DNA of 50,672 nt. Origin: UBA4716 sp002438865 (GTDB taxonomy: Bacteria; Bacillota; Clostridia; UBA1381). Made by a program: the position numbers and the translations under genes. The notes under the pieces were generated by a model. It saw only the letters and a program-made list of their open reading frames with translations, was not told where the DNA came from and ran no database searches. The stretch is taken from NCBI GenBank assembly GCA_937907325.1, contig CALERO010000173.1:1-50672 (forward strand), read 5' to 3'. Position 1 is the first letter of the stretch, and every line of letters begins with the position of its first letter. This document shows, piece by piece, positions 34,349 to 42,665 of this stretch.

Positions 34349-35295
34349 TAAAGTACCTTTCTTAAAGCGTCAACTATAATTTTTTCCGCATCTTCCAGCG
34401 ACTTTGCCTCAACATTGCACCCTGCCGCACGTGCGTGGCCGCCGCCGCCAAACATCAAAGCAACCTTTGAAACGTCGGCATAGCCGTTTGAACGCAGATT
34501 GACACGGATTGTACCGTTCTGATGCTTTATGCATACAGCCGTTTCAACGCCCTCTATACATCTCGGTATGTCCACCATATTGGGAGCGTCCTTTACCTCT
34601 ATGTCGTACTTTTCATACAGTTCGTCAGGCACGGTTACAACGGCTATTTTGCCGTTTTCATAAATTTTCATTCCCATTGTAACCTCGGCGCTCATCAGTT
34701 CCGCATTATACGAACGGCAATCGAATAATTTATGCTCTATTTCGGGGAAATTGATACCGCATTCCATAAGTTCCGCCGCTATGCGCATGGTTTTCGGGCT
34801 TGTACTGCTGTACTTAAAGCTGCCCGTATCGGAGCATATTGCGGTATAAAGGTGTTCCGCCTCATTTTTCTCAAGCTTAATTCCCATTTCCTCAAACACG
34901 CAGTACAATACCTCCGCCGCCGCACTTACTCCTCCGCAGACATAATTTGCGTCCGCAAAGTTTGTGTTCGTGGCGTGGTGGTCAATATTTATACTGTTGT
35001 TTATCTCATTGAAAAGCTTCACCCTTTTGCCTATTCTCTGCAAATCTCCGCAGTCAAGGCAAGCGCACAGATCATGCTCGTATGTTTTGTTTTCATCATA
35101 CACAACATAATCCGTACCCATAAATTCAAGACGCTTTTCCGGGATTTCGCTCACATAAACCACTGCGGTTTTCCCCAGGCGGCGCATAACCTCCGCAAAG
35201 GCAAAGCACGTACCCAAAGCGTCCCCGTCCTCGTTTATATGCGGAAGAACCGCAACAGAGCGTGCATTATTGATTTTTTCAATTACTTTATTCAT
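34348..35295 (-). CDS. nrnA: DHH/DHHA1 phosphoesterase, NrnA-like (nanoRNase / pAp phosphatase)
   Basis: Cytosolic member degrading short oligoribonucleotides (2-5 nt), pAp and, in some species, pApA from c-di-AMP. Motifs: PHINEDGDALG (metal ligands D and D), CLDCGD, NIDHHATN, and C-terminal FGGGGHARAAGC. 315 residues, no membrane segment, unlike GdpP in the same window. If it takes linear pApA, it and GdpP would form a two-step c-di-AMP breakdown route; that is inferred from the family. Confidence 0.92.
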   Translation of the reverse strand: MNKVIEKINNARSVAVLPHINEDGDALGTCFAFAEVMRRLGKTAVVYVSEIPEKRLEFMGTDYVVYDENKTYEHDLCACLDCGDLQRIGKRVKLFNEINNSINIDHHATNTNFADANYVCGGVSAAAEVLYCVFEEMGIKLEKNEAEHLYTAICSDTGSFKYSSTSPKTMRIAAELMECGINFPEIEHKLFDCRSYNAELMSAEVTMGMKIYENGKIAVVTVPDELYEKYDIEVKDAPNMVDIPRCIEGVETAVCIKHQNGTIRVNLRSNGYADVSKVALMFGGGGHARAAGCNVEAKSLEDAEKIIVDALRKVL

Positions 35296-35307
35296 AAAAT
35301 CTCTCCG

Positions 35308-35652
35308 TTATTCGGATTTAGTGTTAAATTTCTTCAAAAGGCTCTCTATATGCGCACCGTGCTCAATTGAGTTATCAAGCTCAAATATAAACTCCGGCGT
35401 ATAGCGCAAATCTATCTTTTTGCCTATTTCACGGCGCACATAGCCTGCGGCGCTCTTAAGCCCCTCCATAGCCTTTTTCTGAGTTTCCTTATCGCCCATA
35501 ACCGAAATGTATGCCTTGGCATAGCGCAGGTCGTTTGTAACGCTTACCGATACAACGCTTGTCATCATCGGAATACGTGAATCCTTCAGATTTCGTATCA
35601 CCTGCGCCAGTTCACGGCGTACCTCTTCATTTATTTTATCGATTCTTGCCAT
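35308..35652 (-). CDS. rbfA: Ribosome-binding factor A
   Basis: Small KH-fold protein for late 30S maturation. 114 residues, starting ARIDKINEEVRREL; start ATG 35652 chosen for GGAG 6 bases upstream rather than an ATG four codons earlier. Immediately after infB. Confidence 0.95.
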   Translation of the reverse strand: MARIDKINEEVRRELAQVIRNLKDSRIPMMTSVVSVSVTNDLRYAKAYISVMGDKETQKKAMEGLKSAAGYVRREIGKKIDLRYTPEFIFELDNSIEHGAHIESLLKKFNTKSE

Positions 35653-35672
35653 ATTGCTCTCCATTCATACGG

Positions 35673-38141
35673 TTATCTTTTTATTTCCTCCATAATGAAG
35701 CACTCGATAACATCGCCCTCTTTAATATCGTTAAAGTTCTCTATGCCGATACCGCACTCAAAGTTTTCCGTTACCTCTTTGGCATCGTCCTTAAATCTCT
35801 TTAAGCTGTCGATCTTACCCTCGTGTATGATAATACCGTCACGCACAAGACGTATCTCCGCATTACGCTGTATCTTACCCTGTGTTACGTAACAGCCGGC
35901 AATAGTTCCGACAGAGGATACCTTAAATGTCTGTCTTACCTCCGCATAGCCGAGCATTGTTTCCTTAAATTCAGGCTCGAGCATACCCTTCATTGCGGCT
36001 TCTATTTCTTCGATTGCCTGGTAGATGACTCTGTAAAGACGAATATCTACCTCCTGCTGTTCTGCGGCGCTTACAGCACCTGCGTCGGGGCGTACGTTAA
36101 AGCCGACAATAATAGCGTTTGACGCATTCGCAAGCATAACGTCCGACTCGTTTATTGCGCCGACTCCGCCGTGTATTGCACGCACGCGCACCTCATCATT
36201 CGACAGCTTTTCAAGCGACTGTCTTACAGCCTCAACCGAACCCTGAACGTCTGCTTTTATAATAACGTCGAGTTCTTTCATATTGCCCTCGTCTATCTGC
36301 GAGAACAGATTATCGAGCGATACTTTTACAACAGAATTAAACTTATCCTCCTGCATTTCCTGTTTTCTCTGCTCCGCAACGTCACGTGCAAGCTTTTCGT
36401 TTGAAACAACCGTTAAGCGGTCTCCGCCCGACGGCGCTTCGCCAAATCCCTGTATTTCAACGGGAGTTGACGGGCCTGCCGCTTTTACACGTCTGCCCTT
36501 ATCGTTTACCATTGCACGCACTCTGCCGACTGCCGTACCGGCAATAATTATATCTCCGACTTTAAGCGTACCGTTCTGAACAAGCACCGTAGCAACAGGG
36601 CCTTTGCCCTTATCCACACGTGCCTCGATTACCGTACCGTGTGCGCTTCTGTTCGGATTAGCCTTAAGCTCTTTCATATCAGCCACGAGAAGTACCATTT
36701 CAAGAAGTCCGTCTATATTCTGATGCTTCTTTGCCGATACTTCTACAACAACCGTATCTCCGCCCCATTCCTCGGGTACGAGATCGTATTCCACAAGTGC
36801 CTGCTTTACTCTGTCGGGGTTTGCGCCATCCTTATCAATCTTATTTATGGCGACTATTATTGTTACTCCCGCCGCTTTTGCATGGTTTATTGCCTCTATT
36901 GTCTGCGGCATTATACCGTCGTCAGCCGCAACCACAAGTATAGCAATATCCGTTACCTGTGCACCTCTTGCACGCATTGTCGTGAACGCCTCATGACCCG
37001 GCGTATCGAGGAACGTTATGTCACGGTCATTCAAACGCACACTGTATGCACCTATATGCTGTGTTATACCGCCTGCCTCGGTCGAGGTTACGTTTGCGTT
37101 TCTTATTGCGTCAAGGAGCGATGTCTTACCGTGGTCAACGTGACCCATAACGACAACTACCGGCGGACGGGGTACGAGATCCTCTGCCTTATCCTCCTCC
37201 TCGGTATCCATAAAGAGCATATCCTCTTTTGTTACAACAACTTCCTGCTTTACTTCTATACCGAAATCATCGCCGATAAGTGCCGCCGTATCGAAATCTA
37301 TCGACTGATTCATCGTAGCCATAACACCGAGCATAAACAGCTTTTTTACAACCTCCGCACCGGGTTTGCCTATCTTCTGCGCAAATTCGCCTACGGTTAT
37401 TGTTTCGGGGATTTCCACCTCTGTTATTACCTTTTTCGGAATTATCTTCTTAGGCTGCTTTTTCTCCTGCTTTTTCTTTTGAATATTTTCCTGGTGGAAG
37501 TTATTCTTTCCCTTTTTGTTTCTGTTTCTGCCGTGTTCCTGTACATTAATATTGTCAGGAACCATATCTTCTATTCTTTCGCTTGACGCAATCTTATCCA
37601 GATCGACATTCGACGTTCTCGTATCAACGACACGCTTATGCTCCTCTGCGGTTACAACGTATTCCGCCTCGGTATTCGTTCTGTCGATATTGGATAAATC
37701 AATCTTGTGTCCCGTCTGTTTCTTTGCCTGGTTATAATGCTTCTTTTTCTCTTCCTTTTTAGGCTGTTCATCAGGCTTTTTCTCCTCTTTCGGAGCGCTT
37801 TCTTTTTTAGCGGGCGCTTTCTTTTCTTCTTTTACGGGTTTCTCCGCCGGCTTTTCCTCTTTGGGGGCAGGAGTTTCTTCCTTAACTTCTTCAGCCTTTT
37901 CTTCTTTCTTCTCAGCTTTTGCCTTTGCTTTTAAAGCGTCCTCTCTTGCGGCTATTATATCCTCCTCTGACTCCTCATGGAGCTGAGTATAAATATCAAA
38001 TATAAGGCTTGCCTGTTCCTCCGTGATTACCGATGCCGCACTTTTACATTCTATGCCGAATTCAGCCAGCTTTGCAATAAGTTCCTTATTGGTTATCTTG
38101 ATTTTTTTTGAAATTTCTCCGAGTTTTATAGTATCTGTCAT
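35673..38141 (-). CDS. infB: Translation initiation factor IF-2
   Basis: GTPase that places initiator tRNA on the 30S subunit. N-terminal IF2_N domain (about 1-55), a long Lys/Glu/Pro/Ala-rich low-complexity linker (about 75-140), second IF2_N (VGEFAQKIGKPGAEVVKKL), then G domain with GHVDHGKTS, DTPGHEA and NKID, and domains II-IV. About 822 residues. The ATG at 38141 has AAAGGG 8 bases upstream; in-frame ATG and GTG a few codons earlier are possible. ylxQ ends 6 bases before it. Confidence 0.96.
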   Translation of the reverse strand: MTDTIKLGEISKKIKITNKELIAKLAEFGIECKSAASVITEEQASLIFDIYTQLHEESEEDIIAAREDALKAKAKAEKKEEKAEEVKEETPAPKEEKPAEKPVKEEKKAPAKKESAPKEEKKPDEQPKKEEKKKHYNQAKKQTGHKIDLSNIDRTNTEAEYVVTAEEHKRVVDTRTSNVDLDKIASSERIEDMVPDNINVQEHGRNRNKKGKNNFHQENIQKKKQEKKQPKKIIPKKVITEVEIPETITVGEFAQKIGKPGAEVVKKLFMLGVMATMNQSIDFDTAALIGDDFGIEVKQEVVVTKEDMLFMDTEEEDKAEDLVPRPPVVVVMGHVDHGKTSLLDAIRNANVTSTEAGGITQHIGAYSVRLNDRDITFLDTPGHEAFTTMRARGAQVTDIAILVVAADDGIMPQTIEAINHAKAAGVTIIVAINKIDKDGANPDRVKQALVEYDLVPEEWGGDTVVVEVSAKKHQNIDGLLEMVLLVADMKELKANPNRSAHGTVIEARVDKGKGPVATVLVQNGTLKVGDIIIAGTAVGRVRAMVNDKGRRVKAAGPSTPVEIQGFGEAPSGGDRLTVVSNEKLARDVAEQRKQEMQEDKFNSVVKVSLDNLFSQIDEGNMKELDVIIKADVQGSVEAVRQSLEKLSNDEVRVRAIHGGVGAINESDVMLANASNAIIVGFNVRPDAGAVSAAEQQEVDIRLYRVIYQAIEEIEAAMKGMLEPEFKETMLGYAEVRQTFKVSSVGTIAGCYVTQGKIQRNAEIRLVRDGIIIHEGKIDSLKRFKDDAKEVTENFECGIGIENFNDIKEGDVIECFIMEEIKR

Positions 38142-38146
38142 TATCA

Positions 38147-38473
38147 TCACCCTTTCTTACATTCACCGAATGATCTGTTATATATATCCGAAACCGCTTT
38201 GGCAATCCCTGTATCGTTTATCGAAATAACCGCTCTTGCCTCCGTTCCTATGCACTTGCCGAGCGAGAACATATCCGAATATTCTATGCAGGGCACATTA
38301 TAAAACGTGCATAAGTTTTTCACGGATTTTTTTGTGTTTTCCGCTGCGTCGCATGCAAGTATCACAAGCTTTGCAGTTCCGCTTTTTATTGATTTTTCGG
38401 TAATAAATCCCCCCGAGGAGACTTTCCGCATACGCCTTGCCATTCCTGACATTGAAAGTATTTTATCGTTCAA
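38147..38473 (-). CDS. ylxQ: L7Ae-family ribosomal/RNA-binding protein YlxQ
   Basis: 108 residues of L7Ae/L30e type (GTAKLVILACDAAENTKKSV), a K-turn RNA-binding fold, found between ylxR and infB in Firmicutes. The start is TTG overlapping the ylxR stop as TTGA (4 bases), with GAGGAAACGGT upstream; an ATG start is not available without truncating the domain. Confidence 0.9.
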   Translation of the reverse strand: MNDKILSMSGMARRMRKVSSGGFITEKSIKSGTAKLVILACDAAENTKKSVKNLCTFYNVPCIEYSDMFSLGKCIGTEARAVISINDTGIAKAVSDIYNRSFGECKKG

Positions 38474-38718
38474 ACCGTTTCCTCCGCCGATGCATATATT
38501 TCCTTATCGACATTGTATTTAAAATGCTTTGCGAGAAGGTTTTTCTTTTCGGCTTTTTGTATACATTCGGCTGAGCGGCATATATATGCGCCCCGCCCGA
38601 ATTTTTTCTTTTCCGTGTCAAGCTCAATCGAGCCGCCGTTTTTCACTATGCGTATCAGCTCACTTTGCGGCTTCATACTGCGGCAGGCAACGCACATTCT
38701 TAACGGTACGTGTTTCAT
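38470..38718 (-). CDS. ylxR: YlxR / RnpM RNA-binding protein
   Basis: 82-residue DUF448 protein with the GRGAYIC motif and a CVACR motif near the N-terminus; Bacillus YlxR binds the RNase P RNA and modulates its activity. ATG 38718 is favoured over the in-frame GTG two codons upstream because GGGAG is 7 bases before it. 12 bases after nusA. Confidence 0.92.
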   Translation of the reverse strand: MKHVPLRMCVACRSMKPQSELIRIVKNGGSIELDTEKKKFGRGAYICRSAECIQKAEKKNLLAKHFKYNVDKEIYASAEETV

Positions 38719-38730
38719 ATTCACGCTCCC

Positions 38731-39753
38731 TTATTCAGCCGATATGTCTATCTTCCAGCCTGTAAGCCTTGCCGCAAGTCTTACGTTCTGACCTGCTTTT
38801 CCTATTGCCAGAGAAAGCTGATTTTCGGGTACTTTTACATGTGCGCTTTTTTCTTCCTCGTTTATTTCGGTTGAAATAACCTCCGACGGTGACAGACTTG
38901 CCGCTATAAACTCGGCAGGGTCCTCACTCCACTTTACTATATCAATTTTTTCGTTTTTCAACTCATCGCCTATGTGCTGTACTCTCATTCCCTTAGGGCC
39001 TATGCACGCACCCTGCGGATCAACGTCCGGGTCGGTTGATGCAACAGCTATTTTTGTTCTTGAGCCTGCCTCACGTGCAACACTCTTTATTTCCACTATT
39101 CCGTCCTGAATTTCGGGAACTTCCGTTTCAAACAATTTCTTTACAAGCCCCGGATGAGTTCTCGAAAGAATTATCTGCGTGCCTTTTGTTCCGTCCTTTA
39201 CTTCGCTCACATAGCACTTAATCGGCTGATGTACTTCATATGTTTCTCCGTGTACCTGTTCGTTTGCCGGGAGCATTGCCTCTATTTTGCCGATGTCGAC
39301 AAATACATTACCACGTTCCATTCTCGAAACGGTTCCCGATACGACCTCGTTCGTTTTTTCAATGTACTCGCTGTAGATAATTCCTCGCTCCGCTTCTCTT
39401 ATGCGCTGTGTTACCACCTGCTTTGCGGTCATTGCGGCAATTCTGCCGAAGTTTTTCGGCGTAACCTCTATGTTTACAACGTCGCCTATTTCATAGCCGC
39501 CGCTTATTGCTTTGGCATCGTCAAGACAGATTTCCTCAAGCTCGTTCTCCACCTTGTCAACAACCGTTTTCTGCGCCATTACCTTTACGTTTCCCTTTTC
39601 ACGGTCAATAGATACCTCAACGTTCTGCGCCGAGTCAAAATTCTTCTTGTACGCCGCAACAAGCGCCGCATTCAAAGCGTCGATTATAACATCGGGGCTT
39701 ATGCCTTTTTCATTGCAAAGCGCAGTAAGCGCTTCAAGTAATTCCTTATTCAT
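38731..39753 (-). CDS. nusA: Transcription termination/antitermination factor NusA
   Basis: Binds RNA polymerase and nascent RNA, affecting pausing, termination and antitermination. N-terminal RNAP-binding domain, S1 domain (GTVSRMERGNVFVDIG near 137), and two KH domains (ACIGPKGMRVQHIGDEL, SLAIGKAGQNVRLAARLTGWKIDI). 340 residues with no C-terminal acidic repeats, as in Gram-positives. 17 bases after rimP. Confidence 0.96.
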   Translation of the reverse strand: MNKELLEALTALCNEKGISPDVIIDALNAALVAAYKKNFDSAQNVEVSIDREKGNVKVMAQKTVVDKVENELEEICLDDAKAISGGYEIGDVVNIEVTPKNFGRIAAMTAKQVVTQRIREAERGIIYSEYIEKTNEVVSGTVSRMERGNVFVDIGKIEAMLPANEQVHGETYEVHQPIKCYVSEVKDGTKGTQIILSRTHPGLVKKLFETEVPEIQDGIVEIKSVAREAGSRTKIAVASTDPDVDPQGACIGPKGMRVQHIGDELKNEKIDIVKWSEDPAEFIAASLSPSEVISTEINEEEKSAHVKVPENQLSLAIGKAGQNVRLAARLTGWKIDISAE

Positions 39754-39770
39754 TTTCCAAAATCCTCCCT

Positions 39771-40229
39771 TTAAAATTCAAAATGCAGTCTTATATATGC
39801 CGCATCTTTTATCGGTATAATCAGTTCTTCGCCGTCTGTGTCAATTGCGGCGCTGTCGTTTTCGTATTTTTTCAAAATTCCCGAAAACTCCTTTTTGCCG
39901 TTTAGCGCCTTATAAAGCTTAACGTCAACCTCACGTCCCGTATAGTACAGAAATTCACGCTCTTTTTTAAGCTGTCTGTCCGCACCCGGTGACGATACCT
40001 CAAGCGAATATTCGCTATCGATCGGATCGCATCTGTCAAGCTCCGCCTCAACGGCTCTCGAAAAGCTTTCACAGTCGTCTATTCCGACTCCGCCTTCCTT
40101 ATCTATATAAAAGCACAGCACGTTTTTCCCGTCCGTTTTCTTATACGAAACGTCAACAACGTATATGCCTGTGTTTTCGCCCACGCCCTCGCCAATCTCA
40201 AGTGCCAGAGTTTCAATCTTATTTGCCAT
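39771..40229 (-). CDS. rimP: Ribosome maturation factor RimP
   Basis: 30S assembly factor (DUF150): N-terminal domain with YIDKEGGVGIDDCESFSR, then EYSLEVSSPGADRQLKKEREF, and C-terminal SH3-like fold. 152 residues from the ATG at 40229, which has GGAGGT 4 bases upstream; the frame remains open for 20 codons more into the leader. First gene of the nusA-infB operon. Confidence 0.94.
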   Translation of the reverse strand: MANKIETLALEIGEGVGENTGIYVVDVSYKKTDGKNVLCFYIDKEGGVGIDDCESFSRAVEAELDRCDPIDSEYSLEVSSPGADRQLKKEREFLYYTGREVDVKLYKALNGKKEFSGILKKYENDSAAIDTDGEELIIPIKDAAYIRLHFEF

Positions 40230-40259
40230 TTGTACCTCCGTTTTTTGTATAATAAAGAT

Positions 40260-40285
40260 GAAAGAGTGGGTTAACCCACTCTTTC
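40260..40285 (-). promoter_or_regulatory. Perfect 26-nt palindrome in the rimP-nusA leader
   Basis: Arms of 13 nt (40260-40272 and 40273-40285, GAAAGAGTGGGTT and its complement) with no unpaired centre. It lies between the promoter and rimP, about 20 nt after the predicted start, and would form a strong hairpin in the leader RNA. The following ATCTTTATTATAC is only partly T-rich, so it may be a weak attenuator, a NusA-sensitive pause hairpin or an RNA-processing site. Confidence 0.7.
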
Positions 40286-40311
40286 GCACAAACTATAATC
40301 ACCATTTACAT

Positions 40312-40340
40312 ATTATAACACAAACAATTCCATAATGCAA
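40312..40340 (-). promoter_or_regulatory. Promoter of the rimP-nusA-infB-ribF-glmU operon
   Basis: Minus strand: -35 TTGCAT (40335-40340), 17 nt, -10 TATAAT (40312-40317). Predicted start near 40305. It follows the EamA gene stop by only 20 bases, with no terminator between. Confidence 0.8.
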
Positions 40341-40360
40341 GCATTTTTTTAAATTATTTT

Positions 40361-41212
40361 TCACAGCAAACAAACACCTATAAGCGATAATAATCCACCC
40401 ACCATTCCCACAGTTTGACGCACCGTTAATTTTTCTTTAAAAATAATAACCGAACACAGCGAGGTTAATATCACGGGACCGCCGTTCACGACCGGGAAAA
40501 ATATCTGACTCGGAATAATTCCCGATAATTTTAAATTCAGATAATTCATCGTAAACGTACACACTCCGCACACAAGAGCAAAAATAACGGTTGCTTTGTC
40601 AAACTTCTGCGTTTCGCCCTTTTTTGCCGCAAATGCGGAATATATAAACGATACCGCAAACGAACAGGCAAGAAACGGAAAAAGTTCATCTTTATGTACC
40701 GAGCTTTGGTGAATTTTCTGCATTACCCCTATGGCTCCCTGCGCAAAAAACGATACCACACAAGCGATAATCCATTTTAAATTCACCTTTTTCCCATTTT
40801 CGCCGCTCTTTGCGCCGAGCGCAATAAAACTTATCAGAAGTGCCATTGACAGCACTTTCATAACGCTGAGCTTTTCCCCGTACAAAAATACACCCGACAG
40901 TGCCGGTATAATCATCGATGCCGTTATAATCAGCGCTGTTATGTGCATAGGACCTTCCGCAAAGGCTTTTATTCTGCACGAATACATAAATACTCCCGTT
41001 ATACCGAATATTATACCCATAATTACACTGTAAAGCGATACACCGCTGCCGATCGACAATGCCGTAAACACTAATGTACACACCGCAAACATAATGCAGT
41101 TAAAAGCATACACACTGCCTCCGGATTTTAATTTTTCCTTGCCGGCTATATTAAATACAATATCCTGCACCAATACGGAAAGCATCGACACAGATAAAAG
41201 CAAAATATTCAT
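40361..41212 (-). CDS. EamA-family (DMT) membrane transporter
   Basis: 283 residues with about ten hydrophobic segments in two EamA repeats; typical of drug/metabolite exporters or uptake carriers (sugar, amino acid, nucleotide derivatives). Motifs such as GVFLYGEKLSVMKVLSMALL and SVIIFKEKLTVRQTVGM mark the ends of the two repeats. The substrate cannot be told. AAGGAG lies 10 bases before the ATG. It has its own perfect consensus promoter with a dyad in the spacer and a LacI-type operator in its leader. Confidence 0.85.
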   Translation of the reverse strand: MNILLLSVSMLSVLVQDIVFNIAGKEKLKSGGSVYAFNCIMFAVCTLVFTALSIGSGVSLYSVIMGIIFGITGVFMYSCRIKAFAEGPMHITALIITASMIIPALSGVFLYGEKLSVMKVLSMALLISFIALGAKSGENGKKVNLKWIIACVVSFFAQGAIGVMQKIHQSSVHKDELFPFLACSFAVSFIYSAFAAKKGETQKFDKATVIFALVCGVCTFTMNYLNLKLSGIIPSQIFFPVVNGGPVILTSLCSVIIFKEKLTVRQTVGMVGGLLSLIGVCLL

Positions 41213-41235
41213 TTTAAAATTTCTCCTTAAATTTA

Positions 41236-41249
41236 TGCAATCGGTTGCA
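41236..41249 (-). promoter_or_regulatory. LacI/CcpA-type operator in the EamA leader
   Basis: TGCAACCGATTGCA on the minus strand fits the LacI-family pattern TGNAANCGNTTNCA at every fixed position, and is close to the cre site bound by CcpA. It begins just after the predicted transcription start (about 41251), where a bound repressor would block transcription. Confidence 0.6.
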
Positions 41250-41257
41250 CTTTGCGC

Positions 41258-41286
41258 ATTATATCACGCTGAATCGTGATTGTCAA
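41258..41286 (-). promoter_or_regulatory. Perfect consensus promoter of the EamA gene with spacer dyad
   Basis: Minus strand: -35 TTGACA (41281-41286), 17 nt, -10 TATAAT (41258-41263). The spacer holds an inverted repeat ATCACG-N6-CGTGAT (41263-41280), a natural place for a repressor or MerR-type site. Confidence 0.85.
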
Positions 41287-41289
41287 TGG

Positions 41290-41394
41290 TTACATCATAC
41301 CCATAATGCTCATTACGGTTATTATTGCCGTGGGTACAATCATAGCTATTGCTACTACTATGCAAATAATTCTTATCATTTTTTTACTGAACAT
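41290..41394 (-). CDS. 34-residue hydrophobic membrane peptide
   Basis: Starts at ATG 41394, 9 bases after GGAGA and 22 bases after the S-layer-homology gene. The product begins MFSKKMIRIICIVV, with a Lys/Arg N-terminus followed by an unbroken hydrophobic stretch rich in Ile, Val and Met, ending GMM. Positive N-terminus and single helix predict a membrane peptide with its N-terminus inside. It resembles in style the short DUF4044/Prli42-type proteins of Firmicutes, but I cannot assign a family. Stop TAA at 41290. Confidence 0.6.
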   Translation of the reverse strand: MFSKKMIRIICIVVAIAMIVPTAIITVMSIMGMM

Positions 41395-41416
41395 TTTAAA
41401 TAATCTCCGTTTCCGC

Positions 41417-42091
41417 TCAGCCTTCCGCCTGAAGCTTATTCATCACTCTTAATATAACTGCCGCCGCCTGCGCTCTTGTTGTTTTGCCTGTCGGGTCAAA
41501 TCTGCCGTCATTTCCCTTTATTATGCCGTTTGCCGCCGCAAGCTTAACACCTGTAACCGCCCACGGAGTTATTGCACTGCTGTCCTCAAACTCAATCTCC
41601 TGTTCGGGGGCAAGCGTTTTCATTGTATTTGCATTTAATATGTACTGATACATACTCATCGTGATAAACGCCATCTCCTCCCTCGTTATGGGAGTATCGC
41701 CGTTAAATGCACCGGTATATTTTACCGTACCGTCCACCACACTGCTGTCGTATGACGCAATCATTTCTTTCGGAATAAGTCCTTTTATCATCGCACCGTT
41801 AAGGTACGAACTGTACCACACCTGCGGAGTAACGTCAAGACAGCCCTCGACGCCGCATTCTTCGGGAGCTATGCCCGTAACGCCCATTATCATTTTCAGA
41901 TACTGCGCTCTCGTTACAACGCTGTCGGGGGCAAAATATCCGTCATCTACCCCGTTTATTATATTCTTTTGGGCAAGCTCGTCTATCGCCTGTTCTGCCC
42001 AGTGTCCTTTTGTATCGTAAAACATTTCGGCATATGCGCCCGTTGAAAACATGACCGACGCCGCCAATAAAAATGCTGTTATCTTTTTCAT
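41417..42091 (-). CDS. Secreted S-layer-homology (SLH) domain protein
   Basis: 224 residues: signal peptide (KKITAFLLAASVMFSTGAYA, cut after AYA near 21) and three SLH repeats (about 27-75, 85-140, 165-220), the last ending TRAQAAAVILRVMNKL. SLH domains bind pyruvylated secondary cell-wall polymer. There is no further domain, so it may be a wall-bound or structural protein on its own. ATG 42091 has GGAG/AAGGA directly upstream; an in-frame ATG four codons earlier is worse placed. Own promoter overlapping the tadA end. Confidence 0.9.
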   Translation of the reverse strand: MKKITAFLLAASVMFSTGAYAEMFYDTKGHWAEQAIDELAQKNIINGVDDGYFAPDSVVTRAQYLKMIMGVTGIAPEECGVEGCLDVTPQVWYSSYLNGAMIKGLIPKEMIASYDSSVVDGTVKYTGAFNGDTPITREEMAFITMSMYQYILNANTMKTLAPEQEIEFEDSSAITPWAVTGVKLAAANGIIKGNDGRFDPTGKTTRAQAAAVILRVMNKLQAEG

Positions 42092-42139
42092 ATCCTTCTC
42101 CATTCCGGCACGTATTGCGTGCCTTGCTGATTTATGTTA

Positions 42140-42168
42140 ATTATAACGCAATATCATAAAAAAATCAA
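42140..42168 (-). promoter_or_regulatory. Promoter of the SLH gene and the 34-residue peptide
   Basis: Minus strand: -35 TTGATT (42163-42168), 17 nt, -10 TATAAT (42140-42145). The -35 overlaps the last codons of tadA. A small stem GGCACG-CAATA-CGTGCC (42107-42123) lies in the leader. Confidence 0.75.
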
Positions 42169-42626
42169 TGCCATTTCTTTCCCTGTCTTAATTCACGAAA
42201 AAAATCCTTTAAAAGAGCGGTACATTCCTCCATACACACACCGCCCTCCGTTTCTGCCGTGTAATTGCATAAATTCATTCCTAAAATATTCAATGCAGAT
42301 CCCGCACAGCCGGATTTTTTATCGTATGCGCCGAAATACACCTTGTCTATGCGTGCATTGAGTATCGCTCCTGCACACATCGGACACGGCTCAAGCGTTA
42401 CATATAATTCACACTCCGGCAAACGCCAGCCGCCGAGTTTTCTGCACGCACGGTCTATCGCAATAATTTCGGCATGAAGCAGTGCGTTTTTCTTTGTTTC
42501 ACGGCGGTTGTACCCCCGTGAAATGATTTCACCGTTCCGCACAACAACCGCTCCCACAGGCATTTCACCGAGTTTGTATGCTTTTTTTGCCTGTTTTATT
42601 GCCTCATACATAAACTTTTCTTCCAT
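42165..42626 (-). CDS. tadA: tRNA-specific adenosine deaminase
   Basis: Deaminates A34 to inosine in tRNA-Arg(ACG). Zinc site H51-A-E53 (catalytic E53) and PCPMC with C81 and C84. 153 residues is typical. GGAGA lies 6 bases before the ATG. Confidence 0.95.
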   Translation of the reverse strand: MEEKFMYEAIKQAKKAYKLGEMPVGAVVVRNGEIISRGYNRRETKKNALLHAEIIAIDRACRKLGGWRLPECELYVTLEPCPMCAGAILNARIDKVYFGAYDKKSGCAGSALNILGMNLCNYTAETEGGVCMEECTALLKDFFRELRQGKKWH

Positions 42627-42665
42627 AATAATTCTCCGTGAAATTTATTGAGGATACGTCTGAAC

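Noticed and set aside
36639..37586. Open frame of 315 codons on the plus strand inside infB
   Set aside because: Lies opposite the IF-2 coding sequence, rich in Tyr/Cys/His as expected from reverse reading of a Lys/Glu-rich gene; no supporting signals.
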